Below are positions 1-5,927 of a DNA stretch of 5,927 nt, piece after piece. The first letter of the stretch is position 1. Each line of letters starts with the position of its first letter. The stretch is from Gammaproteobacteria bacterium. Its GTDB lineage: Bacteria; Pseudomonadota; Gammaproteobacteria; SZUA-229. The notes under the pieces were generated by a model. That model did no database searches. It was not told the origin of the DNA and saw only the letters and a program-made list of their open reading frames with translations. The position numbers were made by a program, and so were the translations under genes. The stretch lies in NCBI GenBank assembly GCA_021768055.1, contig JAASSE010000077.1, positions 1 to 5,927 of the forward strand. Reading direction: 5' to 3'.

Positions 1-237
1 GACTGGAACCCGTACGATGAGTGGGATCCCCGCTACTGGATGCATGAAATGGAAGAAGTCTGGGACGATGACGACGACTGGTATCGCTACGGCGGTTACG
101 GTTATGGCCCCTACGGCGGCTATCCTCCATACGGTGGTGGCTATGCTCCATATGGCGGCGGTTATGGTGCGCCTTATGGCGGCTATCCTCCATACGGTGG
201 TGGCGGCTACTACGGTGCTCCGTACTACGGCTACTAG
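1..237 (+). CDS. Gly/Tyr/Pro-rich exported protein, sulfur globule protein-like (3' end only)
   Basis: This is the C-terminal 78 residues of a protein whose start lies left of the window; the frame is open from base 1 to the TAG at 235-237. An in-frame ATG at 40 exists, but the same aromatic/acidic composition continues upstream (DWNPYDEWDPRYW), so I do not take it as the start. Visible parts are a Trp/Asp/Glu-rich segment (EMEEVWDDDDDWY, about residues 17-29 of the fragment), then about 48 residues made almost only of Gly, Tyr, Pro and Ala, with the unit YGGYPPYGGG occurring twice. Composition and the DEWDPRYW-like segment recall sulfur globule envelope proteins of sulfur-oxidising gammaproteobacteria, which are exported and coat stored sulfur; this is from memory of the family, not a search. 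Another Gly/Tyr-rich structural or surface protein is the main alternative. The signal peptide, if any, is off-window. A terminator follows 48 bases downstream, so this gene is not part of the operon to its right. Confidence 0.72.
   Translation, partial: DWNPYDEWDPRYWMHEMEEVWDDDDDWYRYGGYGYGPYGGYPPYGGGYAPYGGGYGAPYGGYPPYGGGGYYGAPYYGY
115..141 (+). repeat. 27-bp direct repeat, copy 1 (within the Gly/Tyr-rich gene)
   Basis: These 27 bases are identical to 178-204. The period is 63 bp, exactly 21 codons, so the frame is kept. The unit encodes GGYPPYGGG. Perfect identity, including third positions, suggests recent internal duplication or ongoing homogenisation of the repetitive tail. Confidence 0.85.
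178..204 (+). repeat. 27-bp direct repeat, copy 2 (within the Gly/Tyr-rich gene)
   Basis: Second perfect copy of the unit at 115-141. The bases between the copies (142-177) encode a diverged version of the same motif, with YAPYGGGYGAPY in place of YPPYGGG, so the whole segment behaves as a degenerate in-frame repeat. Confidence 0.85.
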
Positions 238-254
238 ATATCAACCGCAATAGA

Positions 255-271
255 CCTGCACTGGTTGCAGG
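255..271 (+). other. Small stem-loop in the 3' untranslated region
   Basis: CCTGCA (255-260) pairs with TGCAGG (266-271) around a 5-base loop, 17 bases after the stop codon of the Gly/Tyr-rich gene. It has no T-tract, so it is not itself a terminator. It may protect the mRNA 3' end together with the terminator that follows, or be chance; a 6-bp stem is short. Confidence 0.3.
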
Positions 272-285
272 CCAGTTTGCTGATC

Positions 286-315
286 AAGCCCCGGCGATGA
301 CCGGGGCTTTTGTTT
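286..315 (+). terminator. Rho-independent terminator of the Gly/Tyr-rich gene
   Basis: AAGCCCCGG (286-294) and CCGGGGCTT (301-309) form a perfect 9-bp GC-rich stem with a 6-base loop (CGATGA), followed by the T-rich run TTTTGTTT (308-315). It lies 48 bases after the TAG at 235-237 on the same strand. It separates the Gly/Tyr-rich gene from the cytochrome operon, which therefore needs its own promoter. Confidence 0.9.
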
Positions 316-413
316 GACCGCATCGACTCGCAAGCCGGGCCTTGCCTGTGGGGTGTGATTAATATTCAGCCAGTTTTTTGTGCAGGCTCAATGCGTACCG
401 CGCGCATTTTTAT

Positions 414-419
414 TACAAT
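414..419 (+). promoter_or_regulatory. Possible -10 element for the cytochrome operon
   Basis: TACAAT matches the sigma-70 -10 consensus at five of six positions and sits in the AT-rich stretch 407-419, about 50 bases upstream of the start codon at 471. I find no convincing -35 hexamer at 16-18 bases spacing, nor an extended -10 TG. If used, it would probably need an activator. The only other support is logical: the terminator at 286-315 means a promoter should lie between about 316 and 470. Confidence 0.22.
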
Positions 420-434
420 CGTCTTTCTGTGTAT

Positions 435-459
435 CAAGTCCCTGATTATTAAAGACTTG
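435..459 (+). promoter_or_regulatory. Dyad just upstream of the cytochrome start codon
   Basis: CAAGTC (435-440) and GACTTG (454-459) are perfect inverted repeats separated by 13 AT-rich bases. The right arm ends 11 bases before the ATG at 471. It could be an operator bound by a dimeric regulator, or a leader hairpin near the ribosome-binding region. Six-base arms can arise by chance. The rest of 316-470 shows nothing else I can support. Confidence 0.28.
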
Positions 460-470
460 TCATCTCGAGT

Positions 471-3251
471 ATGGGTAGTACAGGTAATTCAACAATTCCT
501 CGGAAGGTCATTTCAAGCCGCACACGCTGGCTGCTTCAGCTTGTTTTCACGCTGTTTGCGCTGCTGGTGGTGAACTCGGTCTATCTGGCCAGTATTACCG
601 TGGCCGAGAACCTCAGCGGCAATATTTACCAGGATTATTTCTACCTGATCATGTTCCTGCTGCACCTCGTACTTGGCCTGTTGCTGGTGATACCGTTCCT
701 GATGTTTGCCTGGTCGCACGCCCGCCGCGCGATCAAGGTCAACAATCGCTACGCGATTCGCGCCGGCCTGTCGTTGTTGACCACCGGCGTGCTGCTGCTC
801 GGCAGCGGTATTCTGCTGACCCGGTTTGGTTTTTTCGAGATCAACGATCCCGCGGTTCGCCAGCCTGCCTACTGGGTGCACGTACTCTCACCACTGGTGC
901 TGGTGTGGCTGTTCGTGTTGCACCGGCTCGCCGGCAGGCCGATCCGCTATGCCATTGGCCTGCGCTGGACGGCGGTGGCTGCAGCATTTGCACTGATCAT
1001 GCTGGGGGTGCATACCCTGTACCAGGCTGACGCGGTGCCGGCAGCCGAGGCGGCGTTCTCCCCCTCGCTGATCAAAACGGCCGGTGGCAAACACATCCCG
1101 GCTGAAAACCTGATGACCGATGATGAGTGTGCCGAATGCCACGCCGACATCGCGCGCAGCTGGGAAGTGAGCATGCACCGTCACAGCTCGTTCACCAACC
1201 CGGCCTACCGCTTCAGCGTGGAGGAAACGCGTGAGGCGGTGCTGGCGCGGGACGGCGATGTCAGCAATTCGAGGTTCTGTGCAGGCTGCCACGATATCGT
1301 ACCGCTGGTCAGCGGTCGCTTCGACAGTGTCGACTTCGATCCCGATTCCGACCCGTCGGCGAAGGCAGGATTGACCTGTACCTCCTGCCACGCGATCAGC
1401 CGCGTCAACAGCACGCTTGGCAACAGCGATTTCGTGATCGAGGACCCGGCACGCTATCCGTTTGCGAACAGTGATTCAGCCGTGCTGAAGGCGGTTAATC
1501 ACCAGCTGATCCGCGCCAAGCCGGGTTACCACAAGAACAACCTGTTGAAGCCGCATCACCGCACTGCCGAATTCTGCTCGGTTTGCCACAAGGCCCATAT
1601 CCCTGCCGAGGTCAACCAGTACCGCTGGCTGCGGGCACAGAACCATTACGACAGCTTCCTGCAAAGCGGTGTATCCGGGCACCGTGTGGACAGTTTCTAT
1701 TACCCGCCCAGGGCCGCTGCAAACTGCGCCGCCTGCCACATGCCGCTGGAGCCCTCCGATGATCCGGCCGCAAAAGACTTTGATGGCTCCGGCCAGCTCA
1801 CGGTGCATAATCACCAGTTCCCGGCGGCCAACACCGCGGTGCCGGTGATGCTCGGCCTGCCAGACTGGGTCAACGATGCCCACCGCCGGCGCATGAGCAA
1901 CGTCACCCGCGTCGATATCTTCGGGCTTAAGCGTGGCGGAAATATCACCGGTGAGCTGATCGCACCGCTGCGCCCGCAATTGCCCGAGATCGACGCCGGC
2001 GAAACGTATCTGATCGAGACCGTGGTGCGCTCCTTCGGCGTCGGCCACCTGCTCACGCAGGGCACCACCGATTCCAACCAGCTCTGGCTCGACATCGCGG
2101 TCTACGATGGCGATCGCCTGATCGGCCGCAGCGGTGGGCTCGATGAGGATCAGTCAGTGGACCCATGGTCCTACTTCATCAACAGCTATGTGCTCGACCG
2201 CAACGGCCAGCGCCTCGACCGGCGCAACGGCCAGGACATGTTCGTCGCCCTCTACAACCACCAGATCCCGCCGGGTGCAGCCAGCGTCGTGCACTACGCG
2301 CTGCAGTTGCCGGTCAATCTGCAGGGCCCGGTGACAATCGAGGCAAAACTGAATTACCGCAAGTTCGACAGTACCTATTTGCGCCACATCGAAGGCGATG
2401 ACTATGAACGCAACGACCTGCCGGTCACCGTGCTAGCTACCGACCGCGTGGTGTTGCCGGTGGCAGGCGGTGATGGTGACAGCCCGGAGCAAGCAGTGTT
2501 CACGAGCGAATGGGAACGCTGGAACGATTACGGCATCGGCCTGCTGCGCCAGGGCAGTCGCGGCTCGGGCAAGGGCGAGCTGCGCCAGGCGGAGCAGGCG
2601 TTTCGCACAGTGGAAGCGATGCAGCCGGCGCACGGTGCGCTCAACCTGGCGCGCACCTATTATAAGGAAGGCCGCCTGGAAGAAGCCGCGGCGGCATTGT
2701 CACGCGCCAAGCAGGCCGGGGCTCCGCCGTGGACGCTGGCCTGGTTCAGCGCGTTGGTGGACCACGAATACGGTCAGCACGAGCGCGCCATCGAAACGTT
2801 GGAACAGGTTGCCGCCAACAACTTCGAGGATGCGCGCGAGCGCGGCTTCGATTTTTCCCGTGATCTCAACCTGCTGAATGAACTGGGACGGCTGTATTAC
2901 GAGCGCGCACGCCAGAGCCGAACGGACCGGCAGCAGCTGTTGGCACGTGCGCGCGACTGGTTCGAACAGACGCTGGCCGTTGATGCCGAAGACCTGACCG
3001 CGCACTTCAACCTGGCGCTAGTGTACAAGCTGCTCGGCGACAGCGACCGGGCCGCGCATCACCGCGGCCTGCACGACCGTTACCGTCCGGATGACCATGC
3101 GATCGAGATCGCCGCCACCCGCCACCGCCAGTCCAACCCTGCCGCAGACCACGCGGCAGCAGCGCTGGTGATCCATGACCTCAACCGCGACGGGGCCTAT
3201 GGCCTGCCGCAGGTAAGTGCGTTTGCACAAAACATTAAGCAGGAAAACTGA
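471..3251 (+). CDS. Membrane-anchored pentaheme cytochrome c with C-terminal TPR domain
   Basis: Predicted periplasmic electron-transfer protein of 926 residues. Five membrane helices (about residues 20-42, 57-81, 97-118, 134-151, 165-184) come first; positive charges cluster in the N-terminus and the loops at 83-97 and 151-165, placing these in the cytoplasm and everything after 185 in the periplasm. Five CXXCH haem c sites follow: C220, C270, C303, C369 and C419, giving CAECH, CAGCH, CTSCH, CSVCH and CAACH. At least a dozen other histidines in 208-448 could be distal ligands, as in cytochrome c554-type bis-His proteins. A beta-rich domain (about 455-660, with GHLLTQGTTDSNQLW near 525-539) is of the kind found after haem domains in multiheme cytochromes. 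TPR-like repeats fill about 683-872. Membrane histidines H65, H83, H137, H151 and H181 suggest a possible haem b module. ATG 471 is the only start after the in-frame TAA at 450-452; its Shine-Dalgarno is poor. The stop overlaps the next ATG (TGATG). The redox partner and substrate are unknown; the family-level call is firm, a specific function is not. Confidence 0.9.
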   Translation: MGSTGNSTIPRKVISSRTRWLLQLVFTLFALLVVNSVYLASITVAENLSGNIYQDYFYLIMFLLHLVLGLLLVIPFLMFAWSHARRAIKVNNRYAIRAGLSLLTTGVLLLGSGILLTRFGFFEINDPAVRQPAYWVHVLSPLVLVWLFVLHRLAGRPIRYAIGLRWTAVAAAFALIMLGVHTLYQADAVPAAEAAFSPSLIKTAGGKHIPAENLMTDDECAECHADIARSWEVSMHRHSSFTNPAYRFSVEETREAVLARDGDVSNSRFCAGCHDIVPLVSGRFDSVDFDPDSDPSAKAGLTCTSCHAISRVNSTLGNSDFVIEDPARYPFANSDSAVLKAVNHQLIRAKPGYHKNNLLKPHHRTAEFCSVCHKAHIPAEVNQYRWLRAQNHYDSFLQSGVSGHRVDSFYYPPRAAANCAACHMPLEPSDDPAAKDFDGSGQLTVHNHQFPAANTAVPVMLGLPDWVNDAHRRRMSNVTRVDIFGLKRGGNITGELIAPLRPQLPEIDAGETYLIETVVRSFGVGHLLTQGTTDSNQLWLDIAVYDGDRLIGRSGGLDEDQSVDPWSYFINSYVLDRNGQRLDRRNGQDMFVALYNHQIPPGAASVVHYALQLPVNLQGPVTIEAKLNYRKFDSTYLRHIEGDDYERNDLPVTVLATDRVVLPVAGGDGDSPEQAVFTSEWERWNDYGIGLLRQGSRGSGKGELRQAEQAFRTVEAMQPAHGALNLARTYYKEGRLEEAAAALSRAKQAGAPPWTLAWFSALVDHEYGQHERAIETLEQVAANNFEDARERGFDFSRDLNLLNELGRLYYERARQSRTDRQQLLARARDWFEQTLAVDAEDLTAHFNLALVYKLLGDSDRAAHHRGLHDRYRPDDHAIEIAATRHRQSNPAADHAAAALVIHDLNRDGAYGLPQVSAFAQNIKQEN
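3241..3244 (+). promoter_or_regulatory. Ribosome binding site of the CRTAC1 gene
   Basis: AGGA lies six bases before the ATG at 3251, inside the last codons of the cytochrome gene. With the one-base stop/start overlap TGATG it points to translational coupling and fixes the start of the downstream gene. Confidence 0.7.
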
Positions 3252-5044
3252 TGAGTACGCCACGGCATTCAGGCGAACACGTGATTCGCACCGCGTTTAT
3301 CCGCTCCCTTGTAGTGATCGCCGTGGTTGCGATCGCAGCCTATGTCGGCTACCGCTGGCTACAGCCACAGACCGATACGGCCCCGCTAATCGAAGCCGAT
3401 ATCCAGGCCCCGTTGATTCAACAGCGCAGTGAAAGCGGCCCGCCCGCGATCCGCTTTACCGATATCACCCGCGAGGCCGGTATCGACTTCATCCACGTCA
3501 ACGGTGCTTACGGCGACAAACTGCTTCCCGAAATCATGGGTGGCGGCGTGGCTTTTTTCGATTACGACAATGACGGCGACCAGGACCTGATCCTGGTGAA
3601 TTCAAGCTACTGGCCCGATCACGACTATGAACAGGCGCTCGGTAATCCCGTCACCCGTCTGTACAGCAACGACGGCAGCGGCCGTTTCAGCGATGTCACG
3701 GAACAGGCCGGGCTGGCGCTGTCCAGTTACGGCATGGGCGTTGCGGTCGGCGATATTGATAACGATGGCTGGACCGATGTCTACATCACCACGCTGGGAC
3801 AAAACCGGCTGTATCGCAACGAACAGGGCCGTTTCGTCGATATCACTGCCAGCGCCGGGGTCGCCGGCACCCTCCACGACTGGAGCATGGCGGCGTTGTT
3901 TTTTGATTACGACAACGATGGCGATCTGGATCTGTATGCTGGCAACTACGTGGACTGGTCACCCACGATCAATCGTGAGATTGAATTCAAGGTCACTGGC
4001 CTGGGTCGTTCCTATGGCGCACCCCTGCATTACACCGGAGTACGTTCGTACCTGTTTCGCAACGACGGCGACAACCGCTTCAGCAATGTTTCCGACCAGG
4101 CCGGCCTGCTTGAAAAGGGCAAGGGGCTGGCGGCAACCGCGGTGGATTATGACAATGACGGCTGGCTCGACCTGGTCGTGGCCAACGACACGGTGCAGAA
4201 TTTCCTCTATCGCAACACTGGCGACGGTCGCTTCGAGGAAAACGGCATGATCGAAGGCATTGCCTTCGATCGCCACGGCAAGGCGACGGGTGCGATGGGC
4301 CTCGACACCTCCTGGTACCGCAATGACGCCGAGCTCGGTATCGCCATCGGCAACTTCGCCAATGAAATGAGCTCGCTGTTCGTAACCGTTGACGGCATGC
4401 CACCGTTCGCCGATGAGGCGGTACTCGAAGGGCTGGGCGCAAGCACGCGCCTGGCATTGACATTTGGCCTGTTCTTCTTCGATGCAGACCTGGACGGCCG
4501 TGAGGACCTGCTACAGGTCAACGGCCATCTCGAGCAGGACATCAATACGATCCAGCCCAGCCAGCGGTACGAGCAGCCGGCACAGCTGTTCTGGAATTGT
4601 GGCGAAGGCTGCGACAACCGCCTCACGCTGGTCGAGGAAGTGGGCGATCTTTACGAACCCCTGGTTGCACGTGGAACCGCCTATGCGGACATCGACCTTG
4701 ATGGTGACCTGGACGTCGTCATCACCCAGCCCGGCAGAGGCCCGAGGCTGTACCGCAATGACCAGGATATCGGCCATCACTGGCTGCGGGTGTCACTCGA
4801 GGGCAGCAAGGACAACCGCAATGCGATCGGCGCCATCGTAGAGCTGAGTGCAGGCGGCGTTACCCAGAAAAAGCTGCTTATGCCCGGGCGCAGTTATTTA
4901 TCACAGGTGGAAATGCCGCTGTTGTTCGGACTGGGTAACAACAGCACGGTCGAGGCACTCACAGTTACCTGGCCTGACGGCACGCGGAAGCAGGTCAAGG
5001 TAGACCAGGTCGATACAGTGATACATATAAAACAGGAATTATAA
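3251..5044 (+). CDS. CRTAC1 family protein: FG-GAP/VCBS propeller with ASPIC/UnbV domain
   Basis: Predicted membrane-tethered periplasmic protein of 597 residues. A single hydrophobic helix (about 17-37) follows a short basic N-terminus without a clear cleavage site, so it is probably a signal anchor. Six calcium-binding loops of the DxDxDGxxD type start at D104, D168, D219, D299, D411 and D480, typical of FG-GAP/VCBS blades; a seventh, degenerate blade around 363-380 (GIAIGNFANEM) lacks the acidic ligands, so a seven-bladed beta-propeller is plausible. Residues 509-582 match the ASPIC/UnbV domain, with NRNAIGA, GRSYLSQ, LFGLG and TWPDG. Signatures near the N-terminus (LLPEIMGGGVAFFDYDNDGD) are classic for the family. 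Members bind calcium and are presumed to mediate protein or ligand binding; bacterial roles are mostly unknown. The start is fixed by AGGA at 3241-3244 and the one-base overlap with the cytochrome gene; its TAA overlaps the next ATG. C450 and C454 form an isolated CxxxC pair. No catalytic motif is visible. Confidence 0.92.
   Translation: MSTPRHSGEHVIRTAFIRSLVVIAVVAIAAYVGYRWLQPQTDTAPLIEADIQAPLIQQRSESGPPAIRFTDITREAGIDFIHVNGAYGDKLLPEIMGGGVAFFDYDNDGDQDLILVNSSYWPDHDYEQALGNPVTRLYSNDGSGRFSDVTEQAGLALSSYGMGVAVGDIDNDGWTDVYITTLGQNRLYRNEQGRFVDITASAGVAGTLHDWSMAALFFDYDNDGDLDLYAGNYVDWSPTINREIEFKVTGLGRSYGAPLHYTGVRSYLFRNDGDNRFSNVSDQAGLLEKGKGLAATAVDYDNDGWLDLVVANDTVQNFLYRNTGDGRFEENGMIEGIAFDRHGKATGAMGLDTSWYRNDAELGIAIGNFANEMSSLFVTVDGMPPFADEAVLEGLGASTRLALTFGLFFFDADLDGREDLLQVNGHLEQDINTIQPSQRYEQPAQLFWNCGEGCDNRLTLVEEVGDLYEPLVARGTAYADIDLDGDLDVVITQPGRGPRLYRNDQDIGHHWLRVSLEGSKDNRNAIGAIVELSAGGVTQKKLLMPGRSYLSQVEMPLLFGLGNNSTVEALTVTWPDGTRKQVKVDQVDTVIHIKQEL
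5034..5037 (+). promoter_or_regulatory. Ribosome binding site of the TPR protein gene
   Basis: AGGA lies six bases before the ATG at 5044, within the last codons of the CRTAC1 gene. Combined with the TAATG overlap it supports coupled translation and the chosen start. Confidence 0.7.
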
Positions 5045-5927
5045 TGTTGAAACCCGTCGGTGCTGCACTCGCTGTATTAGTGTCAGGTATTCTCTGTATA
5101 ACGCCGGTCTTCGCGGACCTGCTGAGCGAGCTGCCTTCGGCATGGCGCGATCGCTTGCAACCAGTAACACAGCCTGACCTGCTGAAGCTCACGGATGAGG
5201 AAAAGCAGCGCGCGGTCGCGGTGCGTAAGCAGTTATCGGCAAAGCTCGCGCAAAACTCAAGTGAAAGCTCTGAGCTTGCCGCGCTGTATGGCGAGCTCGG
5301 CAAGATCTACCAGTTCCTTCACGTCGATACGCATGCGCAACACTGTTACGAAAATGCGCACCGTCTCGACCCGAACGAATTCCGCTGGGTTTATTACCAG
5401 GCGTGGCTGGCGCATGACAGCGGTGATTTACATACCGCGATGCAACGCTACCAGCAGGCTGCCCGTCTCAATCCGGACTACCTGCCTCTGCAATACCGGC
5501 TTGCAGATATCTACCTGAACCTGAATCAGCTGGAAAAGTCAGCGGCGATATTGAATGAACTACGGCAACATGAGGAATTCTCAGCTGAAGTCAACAGTGG
5601 CCTCGGGCAGATCGCATTATTGCAACAGGATTATGACAAGGCGATAAAGTATCTGAGCCTGGCACTGGAACAACAGCCTGAAGCCCTCAGTCTGCACTAC
5701 ACGCTGGCGCAGGCGTATCGCGGCAAGGGTGACAGGGAACGGGCGCGCGAGCATTTCACCCACTACCAGAACGTCCTGGTCAAGGCATACGACCCACTGG
5801 TGCAGGAACTGGATGCGACGCTGTCACCCAAGCTGTTGGCCTTCGTCCATGCAATGGAGGCGGTGCGGCAGAAAGATTACACAACCGCGATCAAACATTT
5901 CAAAACCGGCCTGGAATCGTTCCCGGA
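5044..5927 (+). CDS. Secreted TPR-repeat protein (5' part; continues past the window)
   Basis: Frame 1 is open from ATG 5044 to the right edge, giving 294 complete codons with no stop, so the 3' end is missing. The N-terminus is a signal peptide: one lysine at position 3, a hydrophobic stretch (about 5-20), and a probable signal peptidase I site after VFA (residues 22-24). The cysteine at 18 is not in a lipobox, so a lipoprotein is unlikely. After a helical linker (25-75), TPR-like units occupy about 78-111, 112-145, 146-179, 181-213, 214-247 and from 265 on; clear signatures are YGELGKIYQF, CYENAHRLDPN, YQQAARLNPDY and YLSLALEQQPEA. TPR arrays bind proteins or peptides, so a periplasmic scaffold or assembly role beside the cytochrome and CRTAC1 protein is an inference. 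No CXXCH motif or catalytic domain is visible in the part present. By eye it uses more AT-rich codons (TTA, ATA) than the two upstream genes. Confidence 0.88.
   Translation, partial: MLKPVGAALAVLVSGILCITPVFADLLSELPSAWRDRLQPVTQPDLLKLTDEEKQRAVAVRKQLSAKLAQNSSESSELAALYGELGKIYQFLHVDTHAQHCYENAHRLDPNEFRWVYYQAWLAHDSGDLHTAMQRYQQAARLNPDYLPLQYRLADIYLNLNQLEKSAAILNELRQHEEFSAEVNSGLGQIALLQQDYDKAIKYLSLALEQQPEALSLHYTLAQAYRGKGDRERAREHFTHYQNVLVKAYDPLVQELDATLSPKLLAFVHAMEAVRQKDYTTAIKHFKTGLESFP

Noticed and set aside
40..42. ATG at 40 as the start of the Gly/Tyr-rich protein
   Set aside because: The frame is open to base 1 with matching composition (DWNPYDEWDPRYW), there is no Shine-Dalgarno just upstream, and a start here would leave no signal peptide.
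17..253. Second + strand frame over the Gly/Tyr-rich gene (Met/Ala/Thr-rich product)
   Set aside because: It is the frame-shifted shadow of the repetitive gene; its composition mirrors the GGC/TAT repeat read in another frame.
261..281. Sigma-54-like promoter (CTGG...TTTGCT)
   Set aside because: The GG and GC elements are 14 bases apart, not the required 10, and the site lies upstream of the terminator.
354..369. CRP/FNR-like site (TGTGATTAATATTCAG)
   Set aside because: Only the left half TGTGA fits; the right half TTCAG does not match TCACA, and no FNR-type TTGAT/ATCAA pair is present.
310..573. Open frame of 87 residues starting with TTG between the terminator and the cytochrome gene
   Set aside because: It begins inside the terminator T-tract, has no ribosome site, and its second half lies out of frame inside the well-supported cytochrome gene.
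888..1391. Long minus-strand open frames inside the cytochrome and CRTAC1 genes (for example 888-1391, 1476-2048, 3959-4276)
   Set aside because: They are antisense shadows in GC-biased coding DNA; the + strand products have clear domains, and none of the minus frames shows a recognisable motif.
3560..4720. Repeated GATTACGACAA-type DNA motifs as possible regulatory or mobile repeats
   Set aside because: They encode the DYDNDGD calcium loops of the propeller blades, so protein-level repetition explains them fully.

Overview
The window reads as a moderately high-GC proteobacterial chromosome, most plausibly a sulfur-oxidising or related chemolithotrophic gammaproteobacterium. That guess rests on the Gly/Tyr-rich protein tail at the left edge, which resembles the sulfur globule protein family, and on the multiheme cytochrome gene that follows. 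No taxonomic marker is present, so the assignment is inference. All genes lie on the + strand and both window edges cut through a gene.

Layout. Bases 1-237 hold the 3' end of a Gly/Tyr/Pro-rich, probably exported protein. A short hairpin and a strong intrinsic terminator (286-315) close that transcription unit. Bases 316-470 are non-coding; they carry at best a weak -10-like promoter element and a 6-bp dyad just upstream of the next start codon. From 471 to the right edge there is one tightly coupled operon of three genes, each overlapping the next by a single base. They are a 926-residue membrane-anchored pentaheme cytochrome c with C-terminal TPR repeats (471-3251), a 597-residue membrane-anchored CRTAC1-type protein with FG-GAP/VCBS propeller repeats and an ASPIC/UnbV domain (3251-5044), and a secreted TPR protein that runs off the window (5044-5927+).

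How the genes may work together. All three operon products are predicted to sit on the periplasmic side of the inner membrane or beyond. The first combines a five-helix membrane domain, whose histidines could hold b-type haem, with five CXXCH c-haem sites, so it is a reasonable candidate for moving electrons between the quinone pool and the periplasm. The CRTAC1 protein (calcium-binding propeller) and the TPR protein look like binding or scaffold partners. CRTAC1 and TPR proteins are widespread families, but I know of no established function for this cytochrome/CRTAC1/TPR trio. It is the best candidate here for an undescribed system.
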